Part shown: positions 52,685 to 63,974 of the stretch, piece by piece
How positions within the stretch are numbered: position 1 is the first letter of the stretch
Layout: each line of letters starts with the position of its first letter
Source of the DNA: Budorcas taxicolor
Taxonomy: Eukaryota; Chordata; Mammalia; Artiodactyla; Bovidae
Length of the DNA: 64,000 nt
Reading direction: 5' to 3'
Assembly (NCBI RefSeq): GCF_023091745.1
Contig: NC_068930.1
Span: forward strand, 12,546,262 to 12,610,261
Program-made: the position numbers and the translations under genes
Notes under the pieces: generated by a model
Told to the model about the DNA's origin: nothing
The model's input: the letters and a program-made list of their open reading frames with translations, nothing else
The model's database searches: none

Positions 52685-52915
52685 CTATTGTGGAAAGATA
52701 ATAAGCTTTTAGAGTCCGAAGGTCTTGCATTCAAAGGCTGGCCTGTCATGGACAAACTGAATAATCTTCCGTGAGTTCCTTACCTCCAAGACTTCCTTAC
52801 CTTCTTTGCCATCCTGAAGATAATAATATCTGCATCTTAAGGTTGTTGTGAGAATGAAATAGAAATAATAGTTAAAATTGTCTAGCACGATTCATGGCAC
52901 ATAACAGGTGTCTGA
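52685..52915 (-). repeat. MIR SINE
   Basis: Minus-strand MIR: GCTTTTAGAGTCCGAAGG, GACAAACTGAATAATCTTCC, GATAATAATATCTGCATC, TTAAGGTTGTTGTGAGAATG and TGGCACATAACAGGTG. Confidence 0.85.
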
Positions 52916-53053
52916 CCTGTACTTGCTTCCTACCCTCTCTCCCTTTCCTCCACTGTAGTGCAAGTTGGTTCTAGTTGATGAGAATTTGTCTTTTTCTTCC
53001 ATAGCTACTCCTGGAATGTGAATAACAGAATTTCCGTCTGTCTGAAAATTTGC

Positions 53054-53142
53054 ATAGATAGGTAGATGGATAGATAGATAGACAGGTATATATCCATAGG
53101 TAGATGGATAGATAGACAGGTAGATAGATAATAGATAGATAG
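53054..53142. repeat. GATA/TAGA microsatellite
   Basis: Imperfect TAGA units with GACAGGTA variants over about 90 bp. Confidence 0.93.
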
Positions 53143-53182
53143 AAGCATATATGCAAAATGGACTAATTTATACCCATAGATA

Positions 53183-53476
53183 GGGGCTCTGTTGGTAAAA
53201 AATCTGCCTGCAATGCAAGAGACCTCAATTTGATTCCTGTGTCAGAAAGATCCCCTGGAGAAGGGATAGGCTACCCACTCTAGTTTCCATTGTGGCTCAG
53301 CTGGTAAACAATCTGCCTGCAATGCAGGAGACCTGGGTTCAATCCCTGGGTTGGGAAACTCCCCTGGAGAAGAGAAAGACTACCCACTCCAGTGTTCTGG
53401 CCTGGAGAATTCCATGGACTTATAGTCCATGGGGTGGCAAAGAGTCAGACACGACTGAACAACTTTCACTTTCATG
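53183..53476 (+). repeat. Dimeric Bov-tA SINE
   Basis: First unit GGGCTCTGTTGGTAAAAAATC, cut at CCCACTCTAG, joined to a full second unit TTTCCATTGTGGCTCAGC ... CAGACACGACTGAACAAC. It is flanked by the 10-bp duplication CCCATAGATA (53173-53182 and 53477-53486). Confidence 0.93.
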
Positions 53477-53493
53477 CCCATAGATAAATGTTT

Positions 53494-53705
53494 GCCTGTG
53501 TGTGCTAAGTTGCTTCAGTTGTGTCTGACTCTTTGCGACCCCACGGTCTATAGCCCACCAGGCTCCTCTGTCCGTGGGATTCTCCAGGCAAGAACACTGG
53601 AATGGGTTGCCATTTCCTTCTCCAGGGGATCTTCCCAACCCAGGGGTTGAACCCAGGTCTCCAGCATTGCTGGCAGATTCTTTACTGAGCCACCAGGGAA
53701 GCCCA
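53494..53705 (-). repeat. Bov-tA SINE
   Basis: Minus-strand element from GTGTGTGCTAAGTTGCTTC to GCCACCAGGGAAGCCCA. It lies next to the plus-strand dimer, so the two are in inverted orientation. Confidence 0.94.
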
Positions 53706-54039
53706 AATATACACATACACGTTATGCTTGAGCAGCATATCCATACATGCAAGGGATATGTGCTCGCCAAGAGAACAACGGTAAAAGTTAAGTACCAAGA
53801 TGTAAACTTTATTAACATTTCAATATAAATGAAGAGAAGCAACACAAATGATCTCAGACAATAAAATAAAAACAATCACCATGAGGAACAAAACTACAAC
53901 AAAAATAATAACTAATATAACTGAATCCCACTGAGTCAAGATCCATAAAAACATAATATTCTTCAGAGTAACATTCCATGATAATTTCTTGAACCAAAGA
54001 ATGGTATGATAGCTAGTTTCCCTGCGTACTGAAATAGTG
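53706..54039. other. Unique AT-rich DNA
   Basis: Nothing recognised. Confidence 0.4.
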
Positions 54040-54530
54040 CAGCTGAATTAGGCCTCTGTATCCCTAAAGGAGTTAAATCCTGGAGACAGAGTTGGGACAA
54101 AGGAGAAAAGAATAGCCTTATTGCTTTACCAGACAAAGGGGTCCACAGTGGGATAAAACTGCATGGCCCAACCTGGAGGGGGTAGTAAGGAGTTTTATTA
54201 TAATGGTTTAAAAAGGGTGTGATTAGCTCATGGACAGTCTTCTCACTGGTTGGTGGTGAGGTAATTGGGAGTCAGCATCATGAACCTTTTGATTCCAACT
54301 GGTTGAAATCTAGAGTTTGTGGGCAGCATACAGTTCATTTCTCCCATCAGGTAGGGGCTTCAGCATCTGCAGAATGGCTCAAAGATATTGTTATGTATAT
54401 CCCTTAAGACGGAATCCTGCCCAGAGGCTGTACTATTTTTTTTTTTCTTTTTGACTGTTCCTCCCTTGTTTCCACATCCCCTCCATCCCCTAATCAGATG
54501 AGTTGAAACTCAGGGAAGGTCATGGAGGCT
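54040..54530 (-). mobile_element. Probable LTR fragment, antisense
   Basis: LTR-like composition and landmarks: AATAGCCTTATTGCTTTACC, a TTTTATTATAATGG stretch (AATAAA on the minus strand), TCACTGGTTGGTGGTGAGG, GGGAGTCAGCATCATGAACC and ACTGTTCCTCCCTTG. I think it is ERVL-like but am not sure. No target duplication was found. Confidence 0.5.
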
Positions 54531-55489
54531 GAATGAAGCCTATTCCCTGTAATCAAGAAAGAGAAGACACAGAAAGGACCCCCACTGGGTCCTGCTTGGT
54601 GTCAATAGGAGCCCTCAAGCTATTCCAAACTATCCCAACTGGAGAAGTGTCCAGAAAACTGAGACAGGTGAACTGAGCTGGCTGGCAGTCAGTATTCAGC
54701 TCCAGTTGGTTTATATTTTCAGTTTTCTCTTTAGTTTCCTTTTCCTGGATCTCATTCCCCATGGTAGAAGGCAATAGGGTCAGTCAGCAAGAAGATGCTC
54801 AAACAGGCCTGGGAGGACATCACACAGAACCCTGGTCATGATCCTAACAGCCTCCTCTCGACTTTTGCCTGGACTCCCTATCAATGACTTCTGCAGTTAT
54901 TCTCTGAAACTCGGAAAATTCTCCAAGATGTGTGTCCTCTTGGCCTCACACCTGCCCACTAAAATCTGCCTGTCCAATTTTTCTCCTACTAAGTCATTTA
55001 TACTCAGATTTCCAGGTCTCTGGCTTGCAACCTAACTGGATGATCAACCTAGCTTTGATTTTATTTTCTCCGTAAAGCAATGCCTCTATGTGGCCTCGGT
55101 CACTAATCCCTGGATGTCTCCCTCTTTTATTTGGATCAGGCCTATGAAACATTGTGTAGCATTCCCCTGGGAGTGAAAGTTTGCCTGCTGGGATTTCTGC
55201 TGTTCTTTCTTAGTTCTCACATAGTTCCACTTTGTGTTGTATTTGAAGGTCAACATCTCCTTTCAAACTTAGAGCTAATTTATGCTATATGCATCCTATT
55301 ATCATTGAAACATAAAGAGGATAAACTGTATCATCTTTCAGATGTGATGGAAAAGAGAATCCAGCTCTAAATGACAAAAAGCAGGTGATTCAGAGGAATT
55401 TTCCTCATGCTTTGATGCCTTACTAAGTTTCTTGGGCATTCAGCCATCCATCCTCATGGCCAATCAACAAGGATGGAGACATCGTTTCT
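54531..55489. other. Unassigned DNA
   Basis: May continue the LTR-like element on its left. Nothing definite. The small frames (for example 55131-55370) have no recognised domain. Confidence 0.35.
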
Positions 55490-55587
55490 ACTTTACAAAC
55501 AATGAGTATGATGATGTGGAAGTTTACTCCCATGCCTAAGTCACACAGATAGGAAGTAGTAGAGATCAGATTTGAACCAAGCTCTGT
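55490..55587 (+). repeat. MIR SINE fragment
   Basis: CTACTTTACAAACAATGAG, AAGTCACACAGATAGGAAG and AGATCAGATTTGAACC. Confidence 0.75.
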
Positions 55588-55899
55588 GAAGTGAAAGTCG
55601 CTCAGTCGTGTCTGACTCTTTGCCACCCCATAGACTATACAGTCCATGGAATTCTCCAGGCCAGAATACTAGAGTGGGTAGCCTTTCCCTTCTCCAGGGA
55701 TCTTCCCAGCCCAGGAATCGAACCCAGGTCTCCTGCATTGCAGGCAGATTCTTTACCAGCTGAGCCACCAGGAAAGCCCAAGGATACTGGAGTGGGTAGC
55801 CTATCCCTTCTTCAGGGGATCTTTCCAACCCAGGAGTTGAACCAGGATCTCCTGCATTGTAGGCAGATTCTTTGCCAACTGAGCTACTATGGAAGCCCA
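55588..55899 (-). repeat. Dimeric Bov-tA SINE
   Basis: Minus-strand dimer: a full unit (GTGAAAGTCGCTCAGTCG ... GAGCCACCAGGAAAGCCC) followed by a second head plus partial body (GGATACTGGAGTGGG ... GAGCTACTATGGAAGCCC). Weakly matching AACCAAGCT and AACCCAGCC on the flanks may be the target duplication. Confidence 0.92.
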
Positions 55900-55904
55900 A
55901 ACCC

Positions 55905-56165
55905 AGCCTGATGAGAGTTCCCCATTATTCAACTTACCCAGCCCAGCCATATTCTTCAACAGTTCAGAATTTTTCTACAAACTTAGTTGCCCTTAGCAGA
56001 AGAGCCTGAACAGCATACTGATGGAGCTCAAAGCCTTAGCCATCACCAAGAATATACTGTTCAGGCTCTTCTGCCAAAGGCAACTAAGTTTGTAGAAAAA
56101 TTCTGGACCATTGAGAAATACGGCTGGGCTGGGTAAGCTGAACAGTGAGGAACTTTCATTGGGGT
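55905..56165. repeat. Long inverted repeat (hairpin-forming)
   Basis: The left arm, about 55905-56013, is the reverse complement of the right arm, about 56057-56165, with a 43-bp spacer. Over the best 81 bp (55933-56013 against 56057-56137) I count 8 differences, all transitions. The outer 25-30 bp match more loosely. Landmarks are CTTACCCAGCCCAGCC on the left and GGCTGGGCTGGGTAAG on the right. It matches no ruminant SINE or LINE that I know. Confidence 0.9.
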
Positions 56166-56489
56166 GATGCAGGAGCTGAGAAGCCTGGAGAATTGGCCTA
56201 GAGAAGAGAGCATGTAAAGGAGCAGGACTCAGGGCTCTCCTGCTTTTTCCTCCTGCTACTTTTTGTGAATATTCTTTCAGAAGCAACTCTGTGATGATGA
56301 GAAAAGAATGAGGTGGAAGGATGACACAGCTAAGAAGCACCTAAGACTACTTGAAGGAGCATTCTAACAAGTAACACTGTGCAAAAGTTTCTCCAAAGGA
56401 ACCAGAGAGCTCCTTACGGCAACATGTATTTTAAGTAGAAGCTTTGGATATCATTTAAAGATACTGTTAGAACACAGTCAGATACCTAA

Positions 56490-56705
56490 ATGGCAGCTAG
56501 TATGACTGAGTGCTTACACAGTACCAGATATTCTCCTGGAGACTTTCCACATGTCTCAATCTTCCCAACAACATCCAAACCTGGATATTATCCCATTTGA
56601 AAAAAATGAGAAAACCGATGGTTAGAAGGGTGAAGAACTTGCTCTAACTGAGATCTGGGATCTGAGCCCAGCTAGTAGGCATCAGAAGTCCTGCTTTTAT
56701 CCAAG
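56490..56705 (+). repeat. MIR SINE
   Basis: TGAGTGCTTACACAGTACC, ATTATCCCATTTGAAAAAAA, AGATCTGGGATCTGAGCCC and CAGCTAGTAGGCATC in MIR order. Confidence 0.85.
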
Positions 56706-58325
56706 AGGCCTTGAATGGCCCTGCTAACTTTGAGATTGTATGAAAACCACCTTGTCTTTCAAGATTAGAGGTAATAACTTCTCTGTCCCCCCACACTCAC
56801 AACTGTTGTCCATTTATCATCAAATAGTGATCCTATAGTCTTATTTCTTTACCATGTCAATGCCTAACACATTAAAATGAACAATAACTGAGAATAATGA
56901 TGAGTGTCCATTAAAAGAGAACAAATTAAAGCTAGATGACACGTCTTTACCAACACCTCTGCAATGCACATGACAGGTCTCTGATACTTAAGGACGTATT
57001 CAAAGAAAATGCCACTTTGAACTATAAATTTATTTGCACTAAAGCAGCGAAGCATCGCCTGCCCCCTGCATCTGTCTCATAGGAGATTCAGAGCCCAGTT
57101 TTGACAGCTAGCTCTAATAATAAAAAGGTTTTAAATGTAAGGTATAACAGCATTGCAATCAGTGCCTAATCAGGGTTATGCTTTTCAAATTATATTGTGT
57201 CTGCCTTCACCTCCCGCCTAGTATTTGCAATAAAAACAGAAGTGCTTAAAAAAATCCTTGATCTGTGCACGTATATTTTTAATATTAATATGTCAGGCCA
57301 GTGGCAATAAGGATATTAGGGAAATGACGGAATTCTCCCCCAGCTGGACATGTTAATTGAGAAGCCAAGCCTGGGAGGCAAAGTTCACATTTGTGCAGAT
57401 GGCGGGACAAAGCCGGGTGTCGATGCAGGTCAGTGTCAGCCCCAATCCAGGCTCTAATGGTTCAAGTCTCTGCTTTCTCTGCATCAGCTGGTCCCTCTGG
57501 GCTGTGTAGGTTGGGGAAGTCTGTCTCTCCAGTATTTTTTTTTTTTTTTTGCCCTTGACTCTGAGGTAGTAATTACTCTTGAGATGTCAATGTGCTTTCT
57601 TTTAAAAACAGGGGAAAAAAAAGCAGAGGGAAGGAAAAAAAAGTTTAATCTTTCTGGTTGGAGGAAATATAAATTACACCTCATTCTGCCCTTCCCTTTC
57701 AATCCCCCAACAAAAATAAAAAGAGAAAGCACCTTATTTGGGGAATGGAGAATGTTATAATCACTCCAAAATAAGGAGCTGAGCTCTTATGAACTCAAAA
57801 CAGTGACAGATGCAATGCTTACTTCCTTTTTTATCTGGATAGCTTTAGACTTTATCCACATTTATTACTAATTTTCCACCCACAATGTATTGTTTTTAAT
57901 ATGATTTGTGTCTTGCTACTCACCCATCAAATACAGTAGTATGGTACCAGCAGTCTTTAATAGTTTCAGTTCCTAAGTGATATAATTATTTATTATCTCT
58001 AATTAAAATTCAGAGTTTGGCTTTCAGCATGAGTCTGGATGCGAAGCCTGTTTTAATGAAAAGAGCAACTGTGAGCTCTAAATTTCTTTATGAAGGAGAT
58101 AACTTATGTAATCACTGGTAACCTTTTTCAAGAATATTATCTCACTATTTATAAAACAATGCCTTTTTTACTTTAGAAATTTTCATTTGCATATGAAAAA
58201 GACATATTTATTGATGCTTTTGACTGATGCACATTTTCCATTCAGGAATGCTCTTTTCAAATTGTTCCTATACCATTGAATTTCCCTTTGAAAACTCTAA
58301 GCTATGATTCTTTAAAAGACATTCA
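56706..58325. other. Long repeat-poor block
   Basis: About 1.6 kb without recognisable transposons, with a 16-T run at 57535-57550. It has motif-dense AT-rich stretches (TTAATTGAG, ATTAATATG) beside GC-richer ones (GATGGCGGGACAAAGCC). There is no coding signal. It could hold conserved noncoding DNA. Confidence 0.4.
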
Positions 58326-58326
58326 C

Positions 58327-58363
<37 letters not shown>

Positions 58364-58383
58364 TATGTCGATATACACGTATA
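58326..58383. repeat. (AT)n(AC)n compound microsatellite
   Basis: About twelve AT units followed by about seven AC units and a decayed ATAC tail. Confidence 0.95.
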
Positions 58384-58571
58384 CATACACAGTCATTAAG
58401 AAAGTTCTCAATTGTTGGTTTCTTTTAAAATTATCTAATGTTAAAATTCAGAACCCTTCATGCTTCTGAAGCTGCTTGTAATAAGCAATGGCACTATTCT
58501 TTCCTCTGGCCATAGGCATAGACCTAAAAATCTTTTCTTCCGGAGAAGAAATCATACTGGTGTCTAACTAT

Positions 58572-58754
58572 GATGCTGCTGCTGCTAAGTCACTTCAGTC
58601 GTGTCTGACTCTGTGCGATCCCATAGACGGCAGCCCAGCAGGCTTCCCCGTCCCTGGGATTCTCCAGGCGAGAACACTGGAGTGGGTTGCCATTTCCTTC
58701 TCCAATACATGAAAGTAAAAAGTGAAAGTGAATTCGCTCAGTCGTGTCCACCTC
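58572..58754 (-). repeat. Bov-A2 SINE, 5'-truncated
   Basis: GCTGCTGCTGCTAAG tail, a complete Bov-A unit, the GTAAAAAGTGAAAGTGAA linker, and only the first 20 or so bases of the second unit (CGCTCAGTCGTGTCC). Confidence 0.92.
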
Positions 58755-59304
58755 GATGAGTTCTAGCTAAATATATTTTCAGGCTTCCTCTACAGGATTA
58801 GTAGCAGACACTTTTATTTAATTCAAAAAATTTGAATCACTGAATCATTTCACTAACAAATACACTTTGAGAAAAGAGGAACCACTTTCTAGTATTGGTG
58901 CAGAAATTTGTATTTGAAAGTTTTCTCATGGAGGCAAATAAGCCAGGGTTTAGACACACGTGTTTTTAAGTTTTGGTCATGTAACTCATAATGTCCTTCC
59001 CAGGCTCTGGATTTTGCCATACCATCAGTTTATAATGAGTCATTATGATGAAACAGATACCATGGTTTATCTACCACCTACAACAAAAGAAAATGAATAG
59101 ATCAGCAGTTTTTTCCTCCCTGTTCTCACCTTCCTCAAGCCTCCAATAATTTCCATATCACTTCTAAGATCTCTATTTTTTTGAAAGTTAAAACCTATTG
59201 GCTGAACTTCTGAAATAAAGTGAGCAAGTTGAAAAACATTTTTTTCCTGGAGGTATTTTAAAATTTATCAGAAATTCATTGTTACTGTGCCATCTAACCA
59301 CTCC
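58755..59304. other. Unique AT-rich DNA
   Basis: Nothing recognised. Confidence 0.4.
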
Positions 59305-59520
59305 TGGGCTTCCCAGGTGACTCAGTCATAAAAAATTGCTTGCCAGTGCAGGAGAAGCGGGAAACGTGGGTTCGATCCCTGGGTCAGGACGATCTCCAGA
59401 GCAGGAAATGGCAACCCACTCCAGTATTCTTGCCTGGAAAATTCCATGGACCAAGGAGCCTGGTGGGCTACAGTTCATGTGGTTGCAAAGAGTCAGACAT
59501 GACTAAGCGACTTTGAGAGA
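59305..59520 (+). repeat. Bov-tA SINE
   Basis: GGGCTTCCCAGGTGACTCAG head, B box GGTTCGATCCC, Bov-A body and the end CAGACATGACTAAGCGAC. Confidence 0.94.
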
Positions 59521-59806
59521 GATTACTTAAAAACATTCAAATAAGTGAATGCTATGTATAAAGAAACAAGTATACACAATACTTTTAAAAGTATGTGAGT
59601 AAAAGTAAAAAGGAAAAATATAAAAGGAAAAGTATAAAGTATTAAATAAATCTGTAAATATGGGATGAAGTGTAAAGTTTCTACTGTCGCTTATATAATT
59701 CCATGTTGGTGTGAAACGTGGGAAGCCAGGCAGCGCTCCCAGGAAGCGAAGTCCTATTCACCTGCTAGATCAGAATTGCAAGCTAATGAAAGGTTGCCAA
59801 GGAGAG

Positions 59807-60066
59807 GATCCCAATGGTTCAGTGGGTAAAGAACCTGCCTGCCGTGCAGGAGACACATGTGAGGTGGGATCAATTCCTGGGTCAGAAAGAGCCCTTGGAG
59901 ACACATGAGATGTAGGCTGATTTCTGAGTTGGGAAGATCACCTAGAGGAGGGCATAACAACTCACTCCTGTATTCTTTCTTGGAAAAACCCATGGACTGA
60001 GGAGCCTGGAAGGCTACAGTTCAAAGGGTTGCAAACCGTTGGACATGACCGAGCGACTGAGCGTGC
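59807..60066 (+). repeat. Bov-tA SINE with internal duplication
   Basis: Head ATCCCAATGGTTCAGTGGG, then the segment with GGAGACACATG appears twice (near 59848 and 59897) before the Bov-A body, adding about 45 bp. It ends GACCGAGCGACTGAGC. Just outside lies the direct repeat AAACATATAAT (60071-60081 and 60091-60101). Confidence 0.88.
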
Positions 60067-60101
60067 ATACAAACATATAATATGTGTCATAAACATATAA
60101 T

Positions 60102-62135
60102 TTATTTTTAAACCATTTGGATAAGCAATGGCTAAATCTTAAGTATTTGGTTAAATTCACTTTTTAATTTATTTAGTTTTATCTTGATTTGTAACAACAA
60201 GTCCTACCAATTTACACTAGATGAATGAAGCCTAGTAAATACATCCTTTTGCAATAACACCTTAACCATTCAGAGTGAAAGAAAACCTCCATCTTTTGTA
60301 GAAACTTTTGTTAGTGTAATTTCACATTTTAGGACATCTCATCATAGCAGGTGAAACTACTTCCTACAAAATATCAGTGGAATAATTCAAAGTAACACGA
60401 TCTATGCTGCTTCTTTTTATCTTTAACTCTTCAGAGTCATTTTGAAGGTAACATCCCTTCCTTCTTTCCTCAAAGCACAGAATTTATCTCAGCTGATCTC
60501 ACCAAATATTTTTTCATCTAATCATTCAAATGATTCCTGGTACCCCTGTTAAACATTAGTGCATTTTGCATTACTGTCAATGGTAAATCTAGGAAATTCT
60601 AAAATTAATTTTAGACTTGGTCCTCTTTCAGTAATAAGGAATAAATATTGGCACACTATTGTCAGTGTTAATGCAAATAACAGAAGCCCTAGTGTATCCA
60701 CAGACGATTCACTAATACTCTGATCAGTTTGATTAACACTGATTCACCATGCACATGGGTTGTTACAGAATCTGTGTTGCATATGGTCAGTAACAATATA
60801 ATTATTTACTGTAAATGTGTCCGCAGGTCTGGTCTACATATCATGATTATTGCCACAGCATATTCACATGAAATTATCGGAGATATTCAAGTCCACAGTC
60901 TTTGACCACAGACCCAAGCAGGTGTTTGCTTAATATTTTAGTCAAAGATTAGTGAGTTAAAGGTTAGACCGAGGAGAGTGAGAATAGAGGGGTCACCACA
61001 CTTGCAGGAGGGGGTGAGACTTGATCTTCTTGGGTCTGGAATAGTCGAACCCCAAGGTCACCCATTAGTGATCCTGCCGTTAAGGACTGTGAGATGTCAA
61101 CAATAAATTCACCATGCCAGAACCTTTAACCCTCTTAATGCTGTGAACACCAGGAGCCAAGGCCAAAATCCAGAAGGAAAGGACCCAGGGAGAATTATTC
61201 ACACAATTGTCTGAGGGACGTGACATTTATGTCCTTTAGGCTTTGCCTCTGCTAAAGCAGACAGCTAAGAAAAAATGAGAAGGTTGTCTGATGTCCAAAC
61301 TTACTATGCAAACAATACATCCGTGCATGGAATATAGACATGAGATAAATATGGTGCAAATAGCATTGTTCAGTTGTCACATTTTCATTCTATCACAAGT
61401 GTTTTCAAGTAGCAGAATCTTAACAGAAGATGCCCCCCACCCCTGCCTGCACATGTAGAAACAGTCACTCCACGAGAGAGAGTGGGATTAACAGAAGACA
61501 CGAGGAAATTTCTTTCTTAGTAAGAACAAGATTTACATAGGAAAGACTACAGATTTTAAGAAAGCCTGATGCTTGGATCGCAGACATAATTTTGCTTAAC
61601 ATAACAATCACTTCATCAAGTAGTCAACTCCAAACTTATTGCAAGACTTATATAACATGAACAAAAACAGCTTACCCTGTGTTGCCATAGTCATTACTAA
61701 AGGAAATATGGAATCTTCCCCTGGTGGTCATGTATGTCATAAATTGATGTATTCTGGGAGCAATGATCCCCACTAAATATCTTGTATGTGTGTCCTAATC
61801 ATTTCTGAAACCCAATCATTTCTCAAATGTGTCATCAAATAGTTTTCAAAGTCGACCTTCTCCCAGCAAACATCCGCAGTGAACATGCTTAAATTTCAAC
61901 TAGCTATGAACATTCTGGTGCTACCAACTCAATTTTTAAACTCATAAACTCCTATTCCATTCCTCAAACACAGATATCAGTTCAACCCACCGTTGGAAAG
62001 CAGGTTTTTGTTAACATGCATAGGTCTGCGGGATTGAGAAAAATGAGCAAAGTCACTCAACACCTACAGAGTAAGAGTCACACTGAAGCAGCGACCTAAA
62101 CAAAGGCAGAGCCAAAACCAAGGAGTGATGAAGAA
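60102..62135. other. Long unique block
   Basis: About 2 kb with no recognised repeat or gene. Confidence 0.4.
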
Positions 62136-62258
62136 TTATTCTGTAGGCTGATTTTTCAATAGTGGATTCACTGATTTTTTTTAAAGTCCCTGGAATACTC
62201 AACAGCAATGTTAATCTGTTATTATTCTTATCCCCAACTTTGAGTTATGGACCATCGA
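62136..62258 (+). repeat. Direct repeat copy A (unknown family)
   Basis: About 123 bp that recurs, about 80 percent identical by eye, at 62934-63059. Shared landmarks are a GATTCA-TGA start followed by a T-run, GGAATACT, TATTCTTATCCCCA and CTTTGAGTTAT. Not recognised as a known ruminant repeat. Confidence 0.8.
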
Positions 62259-62767
62259 ACATTCATCAAGTCGAGAATCTTTCATGAACAAATGCACCAG
62301 TTTAGATGATAAATTACATGATTGTTCTATCTAGAGGTATATTCTGACAGTCACAATGTGAAGGCAATGACATAAACTGCTAGATCTGATTGGCTCCATA
62401 CAAAGGACTAAGAACCTACCCCTAAGGAATTTACAGTGCAGCAGGAGGGAGAGAAAGGAAGACTGTTTCAGGCTCAAAGTGCTATGGGAGCAGAGAGGAA
62501 AAAGAAATAAATCCAGATTAGGAAAATTCACTGTGGCGCTATATCTGTAAAAGGGAACCATGGTGCAGAGGGAACACCATGGATCGGCTTAGAAGTCAAT
62601 GCATGTGAAACAGAGAGACAGACCAGGACAGGAAGACTGGGGCATGTGGTGGGTACTTTGAGCATCAATTAAGGAGTTTAGATCCATTCTGTGAGCAAAC
62701 AAGAGTCTGAGAAATATTTAGCAGAGAAGTTATATACGCGGATATTTCTCTCAGGGGGCTCTCTCTC

Positions 62768-62796
62768 CCTAATATATATATATATATATATATACA
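62768..62796. repeat. (TA)n microsatellite
   Basis: About twelve TA units next to a Bov-A tail. Confidence 0.93.
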
Positions 62797-62921
62797 CTTA
62801 GTCACTCAGTCATGTCTGACACTTTTGTGACCTTTTGGACTATAGCCCAGCAGGCTCCTCTGTCCTGGGATTTTTCAGGCAACAATACTGGAGTGGATTA
62901 CCATTTCCTTCTCTATAGTAT
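62797..62921 (-). repeat. Single Bov-A unit
   Basis: CTTAGTCACTCAGTCATGTC at the 3' side, ending TTACCATTTCCTTCTC. There is no tRNA-like head. Confidence 0.9.
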
Positions 62922-62933
62922 ATATATTTATAT

Positions 62934-63059
62934 TATTTTCTAGGCAAATTTTTCAAGAGCTGATTCATTGATTTTTTTTTTTTTTAATCCATCGGAATAC
63001 TGAGCAGTAATGTCAGTGTGTTACTATTCTTATCCCCACCTTTGAGTTATAGACCACCC
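62934..63059 (+). repeat. Direct repeat copy B (unknown family)
   Basis: Second copy of 62136-62258, with a longer T-run (16 T at 62972-62985 region) and the same landmarks. The single Bov-A lies just to its left. Confidence 0.8.
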
Positions 63060-63069
63060 ACCCATATAT

Positions 63070-63250
63070 ATACATTTGCTCTCATTCAATCATCTAAACA
63101 ACTGTAAGATGCAGGCATTGTTATTATGGTTGTTGCTATTATTATTCTTTCACAAATAAACATTATGAAGGAGATGAAGTTACTTGCACAGTCAGCCAGG
63201 ACCAGAGCCTGTATTTGAACCCAACTTTGCTCTGGCTCCATCATCTTCAA
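63070..63250 (+). repeat. MIR SINE
   Basis: TCATCTAAACAACTGTAAGA, TGCAGGCATTGTTATTATGG, GAAGTTACTTGCACAGTCAG and GAGCCTGTATTTGAACCCAA in MIR order. Confidence 0.82.
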
Positions 63251-63555
63251 CATAAAACTGTCTCTGGGGAACAAAGGCAGCGCTTAGAGCCAGCATGCTT
63301 TGAGAGGTACACACATACCATTTCTATTTTGCTATTCTGGAAAAAACCTGCATCGTACTTTATTTTTATAATTATTCAAGCCAGTAGAACTTTCTGATTT
63401 CCTTTTTGTCCTTTGGAAAAAAAATAAATTTACCTAGAGATTTAGAAGAAGATGCCACAAAAATACTCCTGTATGGGTTGCTAGATTTCAGGGGACACAT
63501 GAATTCAATGTGCCCCTTTTTTTTCAGATTTAAGGAATACTTATTAAGTGCTTGT

Positions 63556-63745
63556 TGTTTAGTCGCTAAGTCATGTCCAACTCTTTTGTGACCCTATGAA
63601 CGGAGTCCATGGGATTTCCCAAGCAAGAATACTGGAGTGGGTTGTCATTTCCTTCTCTAGAGGATCTTCCCAACCCAAGGATCAAATCCACACTTCCTGC
63701 ATTGCTGGCAGATTCTTTACCACTTAGCAACCTGGGAAGCCCTTA
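63556..63745 (-). repeat. Bov-tA SINE
   Basis: Minus-strand element from TGTTTAGTCGCTAAGTC to CAACCTGGGAAGCCC. It is flanked by ATTAAGTGCTTGT (63543-63555) and ATTAAGTACTTGT (63746-63758). Confidence 0.95.
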
Positions 63746-63758
63746 ATTAAGTACTTGT

Positions 63759-63974
63759 GCTGTGTGTGTGTGTTAGTCGCTCAATCATATTGGACTCTTT
63801 GCAACCCCATGGACTGTAGCCCACCTGGTCCCAGGCCCTTTTGTCTATGGAATGCTCCAGGCAATAATACTGGAGTAGGTTGCCATTCCCTTCTCCAGAG
63901 GATCTTCCCAACCCAGAGACCGAACCCGGGGCTTCCGCACTCCAGGCAGATTTTTTACCATCTGAGCCACCAGG
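63759..63974 (-). repeat. Bov-tA SINE adjoining the previous one
   Basis: Minus-strand element from GTGTGTTAGTCGCTC to GAGCCACCAGG. Its flanks are AAGTACTTGT (63749-63758) and AAGTATTTGT (63975-63984). The left flank lies inside the target duplication of the SINE before it, so two SINEs hit the same site. Confidence 0.94.

Noticed and set aside
60071..60101. AAACATATAAT direct repeat 20 bp apart as an insertion footprint
   Set aside because: Nothing recognisable lies between the copies, and the sequence is AT-rich enough for a chance or slippage origin.
4588..63974. tRNA-like segments with A and B box similarity
   Set aside because: All lie in Bov-tA SINE heads followed by Bov-A bodies. None has an intact cloverleaf with matching arms, so none is called as a tRNA gene.
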